This document shows positions 52,057 to 63,392 of a stretch of 64,000 nucleotides of DNA, piece by piece. Every line of letters starts with the position of its first letter. Position 1 is the first letter of the stretch. The translations under genes and the position numbers were made by a program. Source of the DNA: Xanthomonas albilineans (GTDB taxonomy: Bacteria > Pseudomonadota > Gammaproteobacteria > Xanthomonadales > Xanthomonadaceae); the NCBI RefSeq assembly GCF_002939705.1, contig NZ_MDCB01000008.1, positions 98,370 through 162,369 of the forward strand. The letters run 5' to 3'. A model generated the notes under the pieces. It was given only the letters and a program-made list of their open reading frames with translations, was not told the origin of the DNA and searched no databases.

Positions 52057-52395
52057 GACGCGGTTCTCCAACTGAGTGATGGCCCGACAGTGCAGCATGG
52101 CACTACCCGGCAGGATGGATCAAAAAGTGAACTTGTAAGTCTAGCAAGGTCTCGGGTTACATGGAAGCCTGCGGAACGTTTTGGTTCCGCAAGCCCGGCA
52201 TGGGGAGTGTGCCCATGCTCCGGCGCCGGACATCGTTGACGAGCGCGCAATTTGCGCCCCGCCGCCCGCGCGACTCCAGCGCAGGACAACGACATCTCAC
52301 CCGCGCACGAGACCGCTGCACGGGCCGCCCTTCAAGTCGCAAGAGCGCTCCAAGAAATGGAGCGTCTTCGCGGAAGGATTCATACAGTATAACAA
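52057..52395 (-). promoter_or_regulatory. Structured gap between secY and rpsM (candidate S4 leader)
   Basis: 339 bp with no gene; rpmJ, often here, is absent. Two hairpins: 52170-52191 (tgcggaac/gttccgca, 6-base loop) and about 52195-52222 (cat-ggg/ccc-atg core with ccgg arms). A TATACT -10-like element appears on the minus strand just after secY. Likely an internal promoter plus leader for the alpha operon. Confidence 0.5.
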
Positions 52396-53766
52396 TCACC
52401 CGCGGGCAAAACCGCCACCGCGTGCGCCACCCTTTAAGTTGGCCTTCTTCAAAAGGCTTTCGTATTGGTGCGACATCAAGTGCGCCTGGATCTGCGCGAT
52501 GAAGTCCATCACCACCACCACCGCAATCAGTAGCGAGGTGCCGCCGAAGTGGAAAGTGGTACCGAATTGGGCACGCATCACCTCAGGCAGCAGACACACG
52601 ATCACCAAGTACAGCGAGCCGGCCGCAGTCAATCGAGTCAAAACGGAATCGACGTAGTCGGCGGTGGCCTTGCCCGGACGGATGCCCGGAATCAGCGCAC
52701 CGGACTTCTTCAGGTTGTCCGCCGTTTCCTGCGAGTTGAACACCAGTGCCGTGTAAAAGAACGCAAAACCGATGATCAACGCAGCGAACACCATCATGTG
52801 TACCGGCTCGCCTGGGCCAAGCGCATTGGCGATACGCTGCAACATACTGCCGAAGGTGGTATTGGAGGCCGCCTGACCCGACCACATCGATAACGTCGCG
52901 GGGAAGGCAAGAATGCTGGAGGCGAAGATCGGCGGGATAACGCCGGCCATATTCAACTTGAGCGGCAGGAACGAAGTCTGGTTCATGTACGCATTGCGAC
53001 CGCCTTGGCGCCGTGCGTAATTGACCGTGATCCGACGCTGCCCGCGCTCGACGAACACCACGAACAAGGTGAAAGCCAGAATAGTCAGCACGATCAGCAA
53101 CAGCGAGATAAAGCTCATGTTGCCGTCGCGATAGGCTTCCAAGGTATGGATCGCCGCCGCCGGCAAGCCGGCGACGATGCCAGCGAAGATAATCAGCGAC
53201 ACGCCATTGCCGATGCCACGCTCGGTCACCTGTTCGCCAACCCACATCAGGAAAATGGTACCTGCGGTCAACGCGATCACGGCCGTGAGTACGAAGCCTA
53301 TGCCGGGCGCGTAGACCACCGGCGCGCCACCTGGCGCCGTCTGATGTTGCAGCGCCAGGGCAATGCTGCCGCCCTGCACGACAGCCAGCAATACTGCACC
53401 GATGCGCGAATACTGGGTGATCTTGCGCCGCCCGGACTCACCTTCCTTCTGCATCGCCTTGAACGACGGGAAGATGTGCGTGGCCAGCTGGATCACGATC
53501 GATGCCGAGATGTACGGCATCACGTTCAACGCAAAGATACTGAAACGGTGCAAGGCGCCGCCCGAGAACATGTTGAACATGTCCACGATACCGCCGCCCT
53601 GCGCCTGCATCAGCGCCAGCATGGCTTCGGGATTGACCCCCGGCACCGGCACATAGCAACCGATGCGGTAGACGATCAATGCGCCGATGACGAACAACAG
53701 GCGCTGGCGAAGTTCAGTGAACTTGCCAAGCCCGCCGCCGAGTTGCCCCATGCCCGCTTGCGCCAT
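52396..53766 (-). CDS. secY: Preprotein translocase subunit SecY
   Basis: Central channel of the Sec translocon, 456 residues (E. coli 443), with ten transmembrane helices. Family blocks: [48 protein letters not shown], and C6-loop-type [23 protein letters not shown] 53766 ([15 protein letters not shown]) is the family-like start. Seven bases downstream of rplO, in the spc operon. Confidence 0.97.
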   Translation of the reverse strand: MAQAGMGQLGGGLGKFTELRQRLLFVIGALIVYRIGCYVPVPGVNPEAMLALMQAQGGGIVDMFNMFSGGALHRFSIFALNVMPYISASIVIQLATHIFPSFKAMQKEGESGRRKITQYSRIGAVLLAVVQGGSIALALQHQTAPGGAPVVYAPGIGFVLTAVIALTAGTIFLMWVGEQVTERGIGNGVSLIIFAGIVAGLPAAAIHTLEAYRDGNMSFISLLLIVLTILAFTLFVVFVERGQRRITVNYARRQGGRNAYMNQTSFLPLKLNMAGVIPPIFASSILAFPATLSMWSGQAASNTTFGSMLQRIANALGPGEPVHMMVFAALIIGFAFFYTALVFNSQETADNLKKSGALIPGIRPGKATADYVDSVLTRLTAAGSLYLVIVCLLPEVMRAQFGTTFHFGGTSLLIAVVVVMDFIAQIQAHLMSHQYESLLKKANLKGGARGGGFARG

Positions 53767-53773
53767 TTGCGTG

Positions 53774-54217
53774 TTACTCCTGCACGCTGCCGCCGGCAGC
53801 TTCGATTGCCGCTTTGGCACCGGCAGTCGCCGCAACGCCCTTCAGTACGAACTTCTTGGTCAGCTCGCCCTTCAGCACCACCTTGGCCTTCTTCGCAGTG
53901 CTCGGAACCAGCTTGGCGGCGCGCAGCGCGGCGAAATCGATCTCGCCTTCCTGCAGGTTATCGAGCTGGTAGGACAGCACTTCGGCCGTGTCCTTGGCCA
54001 GCTTGGAGCGGAAGCCGATCTTCGGCAGACGGCGCTGCATGGGAGTCTGCCCGCCTTCGAAACCGGCCTTGATCTTGCCGCCACCCTTGCGCGCGAACGA
54101 GCCCTTGTGGCCACGACCGCAGGTCTTACCCAAGCCCGAACCAATGCCACGACCGACGCGGGTGCGCTCGGTCCGGGCGCCGTCGGCGGGCTTCAGATCA
54201 TTCAGATGCAACGTCAT
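53774..54217 (-). CDS. rplO: 50S ribosomal protein L15
   Basis: L15, 147 residues (E. coli 144). Gly/Lys-rich N-terminal arm ([18 protein letters not shown]) and globular C-terminal domain. Last ribosomal protein before secY; six bases after rpmD. Confidence 0.98.
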   Translation of the reverse strand: MTLHLNDLKPADGARTERTRVGRGIGSGLGKTCGRGHKGSFARKGGGKIKAGFEGGQTPMQRRLPKIGFRSKLAKDTAEVLSYQLDNLQEGEIDFAALRAAKLVPSTAKKAKVVLKGELTKKFVLKGVAATAGAKAAIEAAGGSVQE

Positions 54218-54223
54218 GGTCGA

Positions 54224-54415
54224 TTACTCCTCAACCTGAACGAGGTACTGAACCTTGTTGATCAGGCCGCGCACTTGCGGGCTGTCCTTCAGTTCACGCA
54301 CATCGTTGAGTTTATTCAGGCCCAGCGCACGCACCGACAAACGGTGACGCGACTGAGTCCCACGCAAGCCGCGCACCAAGCGCACCTTCACTGTTTTGCT
54401 GGACGCATCAGCCAT
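54224..54415 (-). CDS. rpmD: 50S ribosomal protein L30
   Basis: L30, 63 residues (E. coli 59), with [20 protein letters not shown] and the C-terminal [17 protein letters not shown]. Its first 8 bases overlap the end of rpsE. Confidence 0.96.
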   Translation of the reverse strand: MADASSKTVKVRLVRGLRGTQSRHRLSVRALGLNKLNDVRELKDSPQVRGLINKVQYLVQVEE

Positions 54416-54953
54416 GGGTGAGATCCTCCACCTTCTTGCCGCGCTTGGCCGCGATACGGGCCGGCGACTGCATATCTTCCAGGCCGCGCAGGGTGGCGCG
54501 CACCAGGTTGATCGGGTTACGCGAACCGACCGCCTTGGCCAGCACGTTCTTCACACCAACCGCTTCGAGCACCGCGCGCATAGCGCCGCCGGCGATCACG
54601 CCGGTACCTTCGGAGGCCGGCATCATGAACACGCGCGCCGCACCGTGGCCAGACTTCACCGTGTGCCACAGGGTACCATTGTTCAGATCGATGTTGAGCA
54701 TACCCTTCCGCGCATATTCCATCGACTTCTGGATCGCGACCGGCACTTCGCGCGCCTTGCCGTAACCGAACCCGATCTTGCCATTGCCATCGCCGACCAC
54801 GGTCAGCGCGGTGAAGGTGAACTGACGACCGCCCTTGACCGTCTTACTGACGCGATTGACCGCGACCAGCTTCTCGATCATGCCATCGTCGACTTTTTCT
54901 TCGCGGTTGCGGTCGCGTTCACGACCCCGCGGTGCACGCTGTTCTTCAGCCAT
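54408..54953 (-). CDS. rpsE: 30S ribosomal protein S5
   Basis: S5, 181 residues (E. coli 167); an N-terminal charged extension ([19 protein letters not shown]) precedes the dsRBD-like domain ([19 protein letters not shown]) and C-terminal domain ([21 protein letters not shown]). ATG 54953; upstream open frame is not family-like. Stop overlaps rpmD start. Confidence 0.97.
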   Translation of the reverse strand: MAEEQRAPRGRERDRNREEKVDDGMIEKLVAVNRVSKTVKGGRQFTFTALTVVGDGNGKIGFGYGKAREVPVAIQKSMEYARKGMLNIDLNNGTLWHTVKSGHGAARVFMMPASEGTGVIAGGAMRAVLEAVGVKNVLAKAVGSRNPINLVRATLRGLEDMQSPARIAAKRGKKVEDLTHG

Positions 54954-55107
54954 TGTGATGCCCTTGATGATGGAAAAATTGACGGCTCGCATGCCGCTTA
55001 TCGTTGTGGTATGGAACGGAACGCCCCAGGTGCGTGCAGAAGACGCACCTGGATCCGATGCAACCCGCATCGGCAGGACGGGCGCGGCAACGCCGCACCC
55101 ACAAGGA

Positions 55108-55467
55108 TCAGAATTGCAGGCCGCCTTCGCGTGCCGCTTCAGCCAATGCCTTGATACGGCCGTGATAACGGTAGCCCGAGCGGTCGAAGGCGACCTTCTC
55201 GATGCCTGCGGCCTTGGCACGTTCGGCGATCAGCTTGCCGACCTTTGCTGCGGCGTCGCTGTTCTTACCGTTCTTCAGGCCATCCTTGACGTCGGCCTGC
55301 AAGGTATTCGCCGCAGCGAGTACCTTCGCGCCATCGGCAGTAAAGACCTGCGCGTACAAATGTTGCCCAGTGCGCAGCACCGACAGGCGGGCAACGCCGA
55401 GATCGCGGATATGGGCGCGGGTCGACTTGGCACGACGCAGGCGGGCAATGTTCTTGTTGATGCTCAT
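55108..55467 (-). CDS. rplR: 50S ribosomal protein L18
   Basis: L18, 119 residues (E. coli 117), binds 5S r[23 protein letters not shown] start and [20 protein letters not shown] end are diagnostic. About 154 bp from rpsE and 96 bp from rplF, loose spacing for this operon. Confidence 0.97.
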   Translation of the reverse strand: MSINKNIARLRRAKSTRAHIRDLGVARLSVLRTGQHLYAQVFTADGAKVLAAANTLQADVKDGLKNGKNSDAAAKVGKLIAERAKAAGIEKVAFDRSGYRYHGRIKALAEAAREGGLQF

Positions 55468-55563
55468 GGTTATGTGTCCTACGGAAGCGGATCGACATTG
55501 GGCGAGGCATCTGTCGGAACCCGGTCATGGCAGACCGCAATTCCGAGCAGAAGAAAACCTGCC

Positions 55564-56091
55564 TTATGCCTTCTTGGCTTCCTTGCGAATGATGGCTTCA
55601 CCGGCGTACTTCACACCTTTACCCTTGTAGGGCTCTGGCGGACGGAAACCGCGGATCTTGGCGGCGACTTCGCCAACAAGTTGCTTGTCGGCGCCTTGCA
55701 CCAGAATTTCGGTCTGGGTCGGGGCCGCAAGGGTAATGCCTTCAGGTGCCTGGAACACAATCGGGTGCGAGAAACCGAGCGCCAGGCTCAGATCCTTGCC
55801 CTGCATCGTGGCACGGTAACCGACGCCCACCAGTTCAAGCTTGCGCTCGAAACCGGCGGAGACGCCGTGCACCATGTTCGCCAGGATGGCACGCACGGTA
55901 CCGGTGATGGCAATGTGCGAGTCGGCATTCGCCGACAGGGTGGCGACACCGTTTTCCTGCTTGATTTCGACACCAGCCGGCTTCGGCAGCGACAAGGTCC
56001 CCTTCGGGCCCTTGACACTCACCTGATCGGGCTGAACGGTCAGTTCGACGCCCTTCGGGAGGGAAATCGGCTTCTTGGCTACACGGGACAT
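55564..56091 (-). CDS. rplF: 50S ribosomal protein L6
   Basis: L6, 175 residues (E. coli 177): [17 protein letters not shown] start, [20 protein letters not shown] middle, and [19 protein letters not shown] near the C-terminus. Sits 16 bp from rpsH. Confidence 0.98.
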   Translation of the reverse strand: MSRVAKKPISLPKGVELTVQPDQVSVKGPKGTLSLPKPAGVEIKQENGVATLSANADSHIAITGTVRAILANMVHGVSAGFERKLELVGVGYRATMQGKDLSLALGFSHPIVFQAPEGITLAAPTQTEILVQGADKQLVGEVAAKIRGFRPPEPYKGKGVKYAGEAIIRKEAKKA

Positions 56092-56107
56092 GTGAGTACT
56101 CCTTCCC

Positions 56108-56506
56108 TTAGGCCACGAAGCACAGGACTTCGCCACCGACGCCGGCCTGACGGGCCTGCGCATCGGTCATGATGCCCTTGGACGTGGAAATGATGGCAAC
56201 ACCCAGGCCGCCGAGAACCTTCGGCAGCTCGGTCTTGCCGCGATATTGACGCAGACCCGAACGCGACACGCGCTTGAGCGTATCGATGACCGGACGGCCT
56301 TCGAAATACTTCAGCACGATTTCCAGCTCGGACTTATTGTTCTCGATTGCGTTGACCCGCAGATCACTGATGTAGCCTTCGGCCTTCAGCACTTGCGCGA
56401 TCGCAACCTTGATCTTGGAGGACGGCATCTTTACCGTCGGCTTACCGACCGCGGCCGCATTCTTGATGCGGACCAGCAGGTCGGCGATGGGATCAGTCAT
56501 GCTCAT
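56108..56506 (-). CDS. rpsH: 30S ribosomal protein S8
   Basis: S8, 132 residues (E. coli 130). [15 protein letters not shown] at the N-terminus and [20 protein letters not shown] at the C-terminus. ATG 56506 (MSMTD) or 56500. Key 16S rRNA binder; in E. coli it represses the spc operon. Preceded by a 267 bp gap that contains a terminator-like hairpin. Confidence 0.97.
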   Translation of the reverse strand: MSMTDPIADLLVRIKNAAAVGKPTVKMPSSKIKVAIAQVLKAEGYISDLRVNAIENNKSELEIVLKYFEGRPVIDTLKRVSRSGLRQYRGKTELPKVLGGLGVAIISTSKGIMTDAQARQAGVGGEVLCFVA

Positions 56507-56676
56507 GGTATCTACCTTTGAGTGCACCGATATCCGCTTTCGCGAAAATCTTGTGTGGTGAAACGTGTGGAATGACGCACGGGAGGTAACCGCGCAAGGT
56601 CTTGGAGAAGATCATGTGCGTTTACCACAGCAGCCCCGCCCTTGCCGTGCTGCAAGGAGCGGGAGTATACGACAAA

Positions 56677-56698
56677 ACGTCCGATTTGCATCGGACGT
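56677..56698 (-). terminator. Terminator-like hairpin between rpsN and rpsH
   Basis: Perfect 9-bp stem acgtccgat/atcggacgt with a 4-base loop, followed on the minus strand by TTTTGTC and then a TATACT -10-like element. Could attenuate transcription into rpsH or terminate while a new promoter takes over. Confidence 0.6.
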
Positions 56699-56773
56699 GT
56701 TGACCCAATCGCAGGCGAACGCCGAGGTTGCTGAACCCACTCCCCAAGCGGAAGTGGGGAGCCGACTGGCGTT

Positions 56774-57079
56774 TTACCAGCTGGCCTTGCGCAGGCCGGG
56801 CACGTCGCCGTTCATGGTCGCCTTGCGCAGCATGTTGCGACCCAAGCCGAACTTGCTATAGACGCCACGCGGACGACCGGACAGTACGCAGCGGTTGCGC
56901 TGGCGGCTCGGCGAAGAATCCCGCGGAAGTTTCTGCAGCTTGGTCACCGCCTCCGCCTTCTCGTCATAGGACGCAGTGCCGGAGGCGATGATCTTCTTCA
57001 GCGCTTCGCGCTTGTCGGCGAACTTCTTCGCCAGCTTTTTCCGCTTGATGTCGCGGTTGACCATGGAGGTCTTTGCCAT
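56774..57079 (-). CDS. rpsN: 30S ribosomal protein S14 (C-minus form)
   Basis: S14, 101 residues as in E. coli, the form lacking the CXXC zinc motif (only one Cys, in [11 protein letters not shown]). Ends [14 protein letters not shown]. Zinc independence is family knowledge for this form. Followed by the 267 bp gap before rpsH. Confidence 0.97.
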   Translation of the reverse strand: MAKTSMVNRDIKRKKLAKKFADKREALKKIIASGTASYDEKAEAVTKLQKLPRDSSPSRQRNRCVLSGRPRGVYSKFGLGRNMLRKATMNGDVPGLRKASW

Positions 57080-57144
57080 ATGTATGACCTTTTCGATTAG
57101 AAAGTCCGGCCATGGATGGCCGAACTCTTGATCACGGACGATCG

Positions 57145-57687
57145 TTAATTGCGGAACGGGAACTTGAACGCTTCGAGCAGCGCCTTGGCTTCGGCGTCGG
57201 TCTTAGCGGTGGTGGTGATGGCGATATCCATCCCGCGGATCGCGTCGACAGCGTCGAAATCGATTTCCGGGAAGATGATCTGTTCCTTCACGCCCATGTT
57301 GAAGTTGCCACGGCCATCGAACGAGCGGCCGGACACACCACGGAAGTCGCGCACGCGCGGCAGGGAGATGTGGATCAAGCGATCCAGGAACTCGTACATC
57401 TTGGCGCGACGCAGCGTGGTCTTGCAGCCGATCGGCCAGCCATCGCGGATCTTGAACGATGCCACCGAGATGCGGGACTTGGTCACGACCGGTTTCTGGC
57501 CGGAGACCTTGGCCATGTCGGCAACAGCGTTTTCCAGGATTTTCTTGTTCGTCGCCGCCTCGCCCACGCCCATGTTCAGCGTGATCTTGACCAGCTTCGG
57601 CACTTCCATCGGATTGGTGTAACCGAACTTCTTCATCAGAGCCGGTGCCACTTCGTCCTTGTAGATCTTTTCGAGACGGGAAGTCAT
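57145..57687 (-). CDS. rplE: 50S ribosomal protein L5
   Basis: L5, 180 residues (E. coli 179), binds 5S r[25 protein letters not shown] and [14 protein letters not shown] are diagnostic. Eleven bases after rplX. Confidence 0.98.
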   Translation of the reverse strand: MTSRLEKIYKDEVAPALMKKFGYTNPMEVPKLVKITLNMGVGEAATNKKILENAVADMAKVSGQKPVVTKSRISVASFKIRDGWPIGCKTTLRRAKMYEFLDRLIHISLPRVRDFRGVSGRSFDGRGNFNMGVKEQIIFPEIDFDAVDAIRGMDIAITTTAKTDAEAKALLEAFKFPFRN

Positions 57688-57698
57688 TGTGTCATTCC

Positions 57699-58016
57699 TC
57701 AGGCGTCAAGCGCCTCACCGCTGGAGCGGAACACACGCAGTTTGCGTCCATCCTCCAGCACCTTGAAGCCAACGCGCTCGCCCTTGCCCGTCGCCGGGTT
57801 GAGGATGGCCACGTTGGAAATATGGATCGACGCTTCGCGCTCGACCACGCCGCCAGCGACACCTGCCTGCGGGTTCGGCTTGGTATGGCGCTTGACGATG
57901 TTCGCGTTGGAGACGATCACGCGATCGCCATCGACGCGGACGATTTCGCCCTGCTTGCCCTTGTCCTTGCCGGTGGTGACGACGACCTGGTCGCCCTTCT
58001 TGATACGGTTAGCCAT
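57699..58016 (-). CDS. rplX: 50S ribosomal protein L24
   Basis: L24, 105 residues (E. coli 104), assembly initiator. KOW motif in [28 protein letters not shown] start. Fifteen bases after rplN. Confidence 0.97.
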   Translation of the reverse strand: MANRIKKGDQVVVTTGKDKGKQGEIVRVDGDRVIVSNANIVKRHTKPNPQAGVAGGVVEREASIHISNVAILNPATGKGERVGFKVLEDGRKLRVFRSSGEALDA

Positions 58017-58031
58017 GTGTATGTCCTCCGC

Positions 58032-58400
58032 TCACAGCACTTCGGGAGCGAGCGAGACGATCTTCATGAACTTCTCGGAACGCAGCTCGCGGGTCACAGG
58101 CCCGAAGATACGCGTACCGATCGGCTCCTGCTTGTTGTTGAGCAACACGGCGGCGTTGCCATCGAAGCGGATCAACGAACCGTCATGACGACGCACCCCC
58201 TTGCGGGTACGCACCACGACGGCATCGTAGACTTCGCCCTTCTTGACCTTGCCACGCGGGATCGCGTCCTTGACGGTGACCTTGATGATGTCGCCAATGT
58301 GCGCATAACGGCGCTTGGAGCCGCCGAGCACCTTGATGCACATCACTTCCTTGGCACCTGAGTTGTCGGCGACGTCGAGGTAGCTCTGCATCTGGATCAT
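58032..58400 (-). CDS. rplN: 50S ribosomal protein L14
   Basis: L14, 122 residues (E. coli 123): [17 protein letters not shown] start, [20 protein letters not shown] middle, [19 protein letters not shown] end. Fourteen bases from rpsQ. Confidence 0.98.
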   Translation of the reverse strand: MIQMQSYLDVADNSGAKEVMCIKVLGGSKRRYAHIGDIIKVTVKDAIPRGKVKKGEVYDAVVVRTRKGVRRHDGSLIRFDGNAAVLLNNKQEPIGTRIFGPVTRELRSEKFMKIVSLAPEVL

Positions 58401-58414
58401 GATTCAGATCTCCC

Positions 58415-58684
58415 TTATTCGACCGCGCGGGTGACGATTGCCACCACCCGCCAGTTCTTGGTCTTGGACAGCGGCGCAATCTCGGTCACGCGCACGACAT
58501 CGCCTTCGTTGCAGGCGTTGTCGGCATCGTGGGCATGGAGCTTGGTCGAGCGCTTGATGTACTTGCCGTACAGCGCATGCTTGACCTGACGCTCCACCAG
58601 CACGGTGACGGTCTTGTCCATCTTATTGCTGACCACACGGCCTTCGACCGTGCGCAGTGTTTTGTTTTCGTTATTATCGCTCAT
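58415..58684 (-). CDS. rpsQ: 30S ribosomal protein S17
   Basis: S17, 89 residues (E. coli 84). [21 protein letters not shown] is the S17 core. Start at ATG 58684 (MSDNNENK) has a taagg site ten bases upstream; ATG 58693 would add MAV. Follows rpmC closely. Confidence 0.96.
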   Translation of the reverse strand: MSDNNENKTLRTVEGRVVSNKMDKTVTVLVERQVKHALYGKYIKRSTKLHAHDADNACNEGDVVRVTEIAPLSKTKNWRVVAIVTRAVE

Positions 58685-58695
58685 CACGGCCATCC

Positions 58696-58881
58696 TTACT
58701 TCGTGCTGCCGAGCAGGTGCTTGACGCGAGCGATCTCGCGGCGCACCCGGCGGGTTTCGTGAGTCTTCGGCAGCTGCCCGGTGACCCGCTGCATGCGCAG
58801 AGCGAACTGCTCCTTGCGCAGATCGGTCAGATGGGCCTTCAGATCGTCGGCCGACTTCTCGCGGAGTTGTTTGATGTCCAT
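58696..58881 (-). CDS. rpmC: 50S ribosomal protein L29
   Basis: L29, 61 residues (E. coli 63), two-helix coiled hairpin: [20 protein letters not shown] then [15 protein letters not shown]. Its ATG base A (58881) is the last base of the rplP stop codon, a one-base overlap. Confidence 0.97.
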   Translation of the reverse strand: MDIKQLREKSADDLKAHLTDLRKEQFALRMQRVTGQLPKTHETRRVRREIARVKHLLGSTK

Positions 58882-59294
58882 CAGCGTACCGTCCGGGTCA
58901 CGAAGGTGGTGGTCACCGAAAGCTTGGCAGCGGCCAGACGGAACGCCTCGCGCGCGATATCTTCGCCAACACCTTCGATTTCATAGATCATGCGACCGGG
59001 CTGGATCTGCGCGACCCAGTACTCGACGTTACCCTTGCCGGAGCCCATTCGCACTTCGATCGGCTTCTTGGTGATCGGCTTGTCCGGGAACACGCGGATC
59101 CACATCTTGCCGCCGCGCTTGACGTAGCGGCTGATCGAGCGGCGCGCCGCTTCGATCTGGCGCGCGGTCAGCTGACCGTGCGCGGTGGCTTTCAAGCCGT
59201 ACTCGCCGAAGCTGACGGCGTTGCCGCTCCACGCCAGGCCATCGTTACGGCCCTTGTGCATCTTGCGGTATTTGGTTCGCTTAGGTTGCAACAT
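58881..59294 (-). CDS. rplP: 50S ribosomal protein L16
   Basis: L16, 137 residues (E. coli 136): [19 protein letters not shown] start; [38 protein letters not shown]. Five bases after rpsC. Confidence 0.98.
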   Translation of the reverse strand: MLQPKRTKYRKMHKGRNDGLAWSGNAVSFGEYGLKATAHGQLTARQIEAARRSISRYVKRGGKMWIRVFPDKPITKKPIEVRMGSGKGNVEYWVAQIQPGRMIYEIEGVGEDIAREAFRLAAAKLSVTTTFVTRTVR

Positions 59295-59299
59295 TGCCG

Positions 59300-60025
59300 T
59301 TACCTCGCTTCACGGGCCGGACGCGACGGACGGTCGCCACGATCATTACGATCGTTGCGCGGGGAGTCGTCCTGCTTTTCCTGGCCAACCTGGGAGAAAT
59401 CGAAGATCTCGCCATTGTTTATCGTCACCTGGACGCCAATGGTGCCGTAGGTCGTATTGGCTTCGGCGAAGCCATAGCCGATGTCGGCACGGAGCGTATG
59501 CAACGGCACACGGCCCTCGCGGTACCATTCGGAACGGGCGATTTCCGCACCGTTCAAGCGACCGGAAACGCTGACCTTAATCCCCAGGGCGCCCAGGCGC
59601 ATCGCGTTACCGACCGAGCGCTTCATCGCGCGGCGGAACATGATGCGGCGCTCCAGCTGCTGCGCGATCGACTCGGCGACCAACTGCGCATCCAGCTCCG
59701 GCTTGCGCACTTCGGTCACGTTGATGTGGGCGGGAACGCCCATCATCTCGCTCACTTCCTTGCGTAACTTCTCGATGTCCTCGCCACGCTTGCCGATCAC
59801 CACGCCCGGACGGGCGGTGTAGATCGTCACGCGCGCGGTCTTGGCCGGACGCTCGATCAAGATCTTGCTGATGCCAGCCTGCGCCAACTTCTTGCGCAGC
59901 ATTTCACGCACCTTGAGGTCGGCTGCCAGGTACCCGGCAAACTCGCCTTTGTTGGCGTACCACTTAGAATTCCAGTCCTTGGAGATACCGAGGCGGATTC
60001 CGACCGGATTAACTTTATGACCCAT
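59300..60025 (-). CDS. rpsC: 30S ribosomal protein S3
   Basis: S3, 241 residues (E. coli 233), with N-terminal KH domain ([20 protein letters not shown]) and C-terminal domain; a charged Asp/Arg-rich tail at the end. [19 protein letters not shown] start. Mid-S10 operon. Confidence 0.98.
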   Translation of the reverse strand: MGHKVNPVGIRLGISKDWNSKWYANKGEFAGYLAADLKVREMLRKKLAQAGISKILIERPAKTARVTIYTARPGVVIGKRGEDIEKLRKEVSEMMGVPAHINVTEVRKPELDAQLVAESIAQQLERRIMFRRAMKRSVGNAMRLGALGIKVSVSGRLNGAEIARSEWYREGRVPLHTLRADIGYGFAEANTTYGTIGVQVTINNGEIFDFSQVGQEKQDDSPRNDRNDRGDRPSRPAREAR

Positions 60026-60042
60026 CGTCTTTTCCTTTCCGC

Positions 60043-60378
60043 TTACTTGGCAGCGCCCACAACCACAGTGATGTGGCTGGTGCGTTTGAGGATGCGGGTA
60101 CCGCGGCCTTTCGCCCGCGCCATGAAACGCTTCAGGCTCGGACCTTCATCAACCATGATGGTCTTGACCTTCAACTCGTCGACATCCGCGCCTTGATTAT
60201 TCTCGGCATTGGCAATCGCCGACTCCACGACCTTCTTAATCAGGTGCGCGGCTTTTTTGTCCGAGAACTTCAGCAGGTTGACTGCCCGCTCGGCGGAAAG
60301 ACCACGCACCTGGTCAGCGACCAGTCGGGCTTTCTGCGGGGAGATGCGCGCGGTGCGCAGGATTGCTTTCGCTTCCAT
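60043..60378 (-). CDS. rplV: 50S ribosomal protein L22
   Basis: L22, 111 residues (E. coli 110), lines the exit tunnel; macrolide-loop region [20 protein letters not shown]. Start [12 protein letters not shown] at ATG 60378; ATG 60384 adds MT. Confidence 0.97.
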
Positions 60379-60390
60379 CGTCATCTCTCC

Positions 60391-60660
60391 TTAGCGGCTC
60401 GACTTCTTGTCGCCACCGTGACCCTTGAAGGTCCGGGTGACGGCAAATTCGCCGAGTTTGTGGCCGACCATGTTCTCGTTGACCAGCACCGGAACGTGGT
60501 TCTTGCCGTTATGCACGGCGATGGTGAAACCCACCATTTCCGGCAGGATCATGGAACGCCGCGACCAAGTCTTGATCGGACGCTTGCTGCCGGCCGCGGC
60601 CTCCACCTTCTTGATGAGGTGGTGATCGACGAACGGGCCCTTCTTGAGTGAACGTGCCAT
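60391..60660 (-). CDS. rpsS: 30S ribosomal protein S19
   Basis: S19, 89 residues (E. coli 92): [20 protein letters not shown] start, [14 protein letters not shown] and [20 protein letters not shown]. Six bases after rplB. Confidence 0.98.
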   Translation of the reverse strand: MARSLKKGPFVDHHLIKKVEAAAGSKRPIKTWSRRSMILPEMVGFTIAVHNGKNHVPVLVNENMVGHKLGEFAVTRTFKGHGGDKKSSR

Positions 60661-60666
60661 GGTCGA

Positions 60667-61494
60667 TTAGCCCCTACGATCGCGGACGATGAATTGTTCG
60701 GTGCGCTTGTTATGGCGCGTCTTGTAACCCTTGGTCGGCACACCCCACGGGGTAACCGGATGCGGATTACCCTGACCGGCTTTCGCTTCGCCACCACCGT
60801 GCGGGTGATCGACCGGGTTCATGGCCGCACCGCGCACGGTCGGGCGCACGCCGCGCCAACGCTTGGCGCCAGCCTTGCCCAGCTTCTCGAGATTGTGCTC
60901 GTCGTTGCCGACTTCGCCGATGGTCGCACGGCACTCGGACGGCACCTTGCGCATTTCGCCGGAACGCAGGCGCAGGGTGGCATAGATGCCTTCGCGCGCG
61001 ACCAACTGCACCGCCGCACCGGCGGCACGTGCAATCTGCGCGCCCTTGCCTGGCTTCAACTCGATGCCATGCACCGTCGTACCGACCGGAATATTGCGCA
61101 ATGGCAGGGTGTTGCCGGTCTTGATCGGCGCATCGGAACCGGCGATCACCTGATCGCCAGCCTTCAAGCCCTTCGGGGCGATGATGTAGCGACGCTCGCC
61201 ATCGGCGTAGCACAGCAGGGCGATATGGGCGGTGCGGTTGGGATCGTATTCGATCCGCTCCACACGCGCCGGGATACCTTCCTTGTTGCGCTTGAAGTCG
61301 ATGATGCGGTAGTGCTGCTTGTGACCACCACCCACGTGACGGGTAGTGATGCGGCCGTGGTGGTTACGACCACCGGACTTGCTCTGCTTTTCCACCAGTG
61401 CAGCGTGCGGGGCGCCTTTGTGCAGATCGGGCGTGACCACACGCACGGCCGAACGACGGCCTGCGGAGGTGGGTTTGAATTTCATCAATGGCAT
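60667..61494 (-). CDS. rplB: 50S ribosomal protein L2
   Basis: L2, 275 residues (E. coli 273), peptidyl-transferase-centre protein. Diagnostic [19 protein letters not shown] carries the conserved histidine. [14 protein letters not shown] start. Ten bases after rplW. Confidence 0.99.
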   Translation of the reverse strand: MPLMKFKPTSAGRRSAVRVVTPDLHKGAPHAALVEKQSKSGGRNHHGRITTRHVGGGHKQHYRIIDFKRNKEGIPARVERIEYDPNRTAHIALLCYADGERRYIIAPKGLKAGDQVIAGSDAPIKTGNTLPLRNIPVGTTVHGIELKPGKGAQIARAAGAAVQLVAREGIYATLRLRSGEMRKVPSECRATIGEVGNDEHNLEKLGKAGAKRWRGVRPTVRGAAMNPVDHPHGGGEAKAGQGNPHPVTPWGVPTKGYKTRHNKRTEQFIVRDRRG

Positions 61495-61504
61495 GGGATG
61501 TACC

Positions 61505-61804
61505 TCAGGCCTTGGCCGTTACGTCGATGGACTGGCCTTCGGCCAGACGCACGTACGCCTTGCGCCAATCGCCGCGGCGACCGCTGCGCGAACGGAAGGA
61601 CTTATTCTTGCCCTTGACGTTCAACACGTTGACCGACTCGACCTTGACGTCGAACAGCTGCTCGACCGCAGCCTTGACATCGGCCTTGGTGGCTTCGCTC
61701 GAGATCTCGAAGACGTATTGATTGGAGAGTTCCTGCAGGCGCGCGGTCTTTTCCGAGACACGCGGGGCACGCAGCACGCTGAAGATTTTTTCGTTGCTGC
61801 TCAT
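61505..61804 (-). CDS. rplW: 50S ribosomal protein L23
   Basis: L23, 99 residues (E. coli 100), exit-tunnel docking site: [31 protein letters not shown] 61804 overlaps the rplD stop as ATGA, implying coupling; the frame opens three codons earlier. Confidence 0.97.
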   Translation of the reverse strand: MSSNEKIFSVLRAPRVSEKTARLQELSNQYVFEISSEATKADVKAAVEQLFDVKVESVNVLNVKGKNKSFRSRSGRRGDWRKAYVRLAEGQSIDVTAKA

Positions 61805-62406
61805 GCCAGCCACTCCTCGACCTTCTTGACCGCATCGGCGGTGATCACGACCGTATCGGCCCCGACCAGCGACACCGGATCCAGGCCCTGCACGTCGCGC
61901 ACTTCCACATAAGGGATGTTGCGAGCGGACAGGTACAGATGCTCGGACGCCTCTTCGGTCACGATCAGTGGGCGCTTGCCCACGTCCAGACCCTTCAGCT
62001 TCTCGATCAGACCCTTGGTCTTGCTGGCTTCGAGATCGAACGCGTCGACAACCTTGAGACGGCCCTGACGATTGAGTTCCGAGAAGATCGCGCAGATCGC
62101 CGCACGGTACATTTTGCGGTTCACTTTCTGCTCGAAGCTGCGCGGCTTGGCCGCAAAGGTCACGCCGCCACCGACGAAGATCGGAGCGGTCAGCGCGCCG
62201 TGGCGAGCGCCACCCCCCTTCTGCTTCTTCGACTTCTTGGTGGTGCCGTTAACTTCCGAACGTGTCTTCTGCGCCTTGGTGCCGGCGCGACCGGCGTTGC
62301 GATAAGCAACGACGACCTGGTGCACCAGATCCTCGCTGAAATCGCGACCGAACACGGCGTCGGAAACCGAGACCTTGTTATTGCTACCCGTGATAACGAG
62401 TTCCAT
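61801..62406 (-). CDS. rplD: 50S ribosomal protein L4
   Basis: L4, 201 residues as in E. coli. [17 protein letters not shown] arm ([20 protein letters not shown]) reaches into the tunnel. In E. coli L4 also represses the S10 operon by leader attenuation. [11 protein letters not shown] at ATG 62406. Confidence 0.98.
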   Translation of the reverse strand: MELVITGSNNKVSVSDAVFGRDFSEDLVHQVVVAYRNAGRAGTKAQKTRSEVNGTTKKSKKQKGGGARHGALTAPIFVGGGVTFAAKPRSFEQKVNRKMYRAAICAIFSELNRQGRLKVVDAFDLEASKTKGLIEKLKGLDVGKRPLIVTEEASEHLYLSARNIPYVEVRDVQGLDPVSLVGADTVVITADAVKKVEEWLA

Positions 62407-62418
62407 CGTCATCTCTCC

Positions 62419-63069
62419 TTATGCCTTGCTAGCCGGACGCACGATCACGTCGCCACCGGCAGCGCCAGGCACCGCGCCGCGAATGGCGATCAGGCCACGC
62501 TCGACGTCGACCTTGACCACTTCCAGATTCTGCGTGCTCTGCTGCACCGCGCCCATGTGCCCGGACATCTTCTTGCCCAGGAAAACGCGACCTGGGGTCT
62601 GGCGCTGACCCAGCGACCCGCCCACGCGATGCGACAGCGAGTTACCGTGGGTGGCATCGCCCATGCGGAAGTTATGCCGCTTGATGGTGCCCTGGAAGCC
62701 CTTACCCTTGGTAACACCCTGGACGTCGACCTTCTGGCCGACCGCGAAGATGTCCACCTTGATCTCGCCGCCGATGGCGAAGTCGCCCAGCTGCGCGTCT
62801 TCGACGCGGAATTCCCACAGGCCGCGACCCGCTTCCACCTTCGCCTTGGCAAAGTGGCCAGCCGCCGGCTTGTTGACCAGCGCGACACGACGGGTGCCCA
62901 CAGTGATCTGCACAGCGCTGTAGCCGTCGTTCTCGACCGTCTTGAGCTGGGTGATACGGTTCGGGGTCGCTTCGATCAGGGTCACCGGAATGGAGCGGCC
63001 ATCTTCGGTGAAGACGCGGCTCATGCCGGCCTTGCGGCCCACGAAGCCCAACGAATATTTCTTCGTCAT
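62419..63069 (-). CDS. rplC: 50S ribosomal protein L3
   Basis: L3, 216 residues (E. coli 209): [20 protein letters not shown] start, [20 protein letters not shown] and RTPG-type loop ([20 protein letters not shown]). Eleven bases after rpsJ. Confidence 0.98.
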   Translation of the reverse strand: MTKKYSLGFVGRKAGMSRVFTEDGRSIPVTLIEATPNRITQLKTVENDGYSAVQITVGTRRVALVNKPAAGHFAKAKVEAGRGLWEFRVEDAQLGDFAIGGEIKVDIFAVGQKVDVQGVTKGKGFQGTIKRHNFRMGDATHGNSLSHRVGGSLGQRQTPGRVFLGKKMSGHMGAVQQSTQNLEVVKVDVERGLIAIRGAVPGAAGGDVIVRPASKA

Positions 63070-63080
63070 GGTCGCAGCCC

Positions 63081-63392
63081 TCAGGTCAACTTGATCTGGA
63101 CATCGACGCCAGCCGCGAGTTCGAGCTTCATCAGCGCGTCCACGGTCTTGTCGTTGGGGTCGACGATGTCGAGCACGCGCTTGTGCGTGCGGGTCTCGTA
63201 CTGGTCGCGCGCGTCTTTATCGACGTGCGGAGAAACGAGGATGGTGTAGCGTTCGATCTTGGTCGGCAACGGGATCGGGCCACGCACTTGCGCGCCGGTC
63301 CGCTTGGCCGTCTCAACGATCTCGCTGGCCGAACGGTCGATCAAACGATGATCGAACGCCTTCAACCGAATCCGGATCTTTTGGTCCGCCAT
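63081..63392 (-). CDS. rpsJ: 30S ribosomal protein S10
   Basis: S10, 103 residues as in E. coli: [19 protein letters not shown] start; [20 protein letters not shown]. First gene of the S10 operon, with gaagga a few bases before ATG 63392. Also the NusE transcription factor by family knowledge. Confidence 0.98.
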   Translation of the reverse strand: MADQKIRIRLKAFDHRLIDRSASEIVETAKRTGAQVRGPIPLPTKIERYTILVSPHVDKDARDQYETRTHKRVLDIVDPNDKTVDALMKLELAAGVDVQIKLT

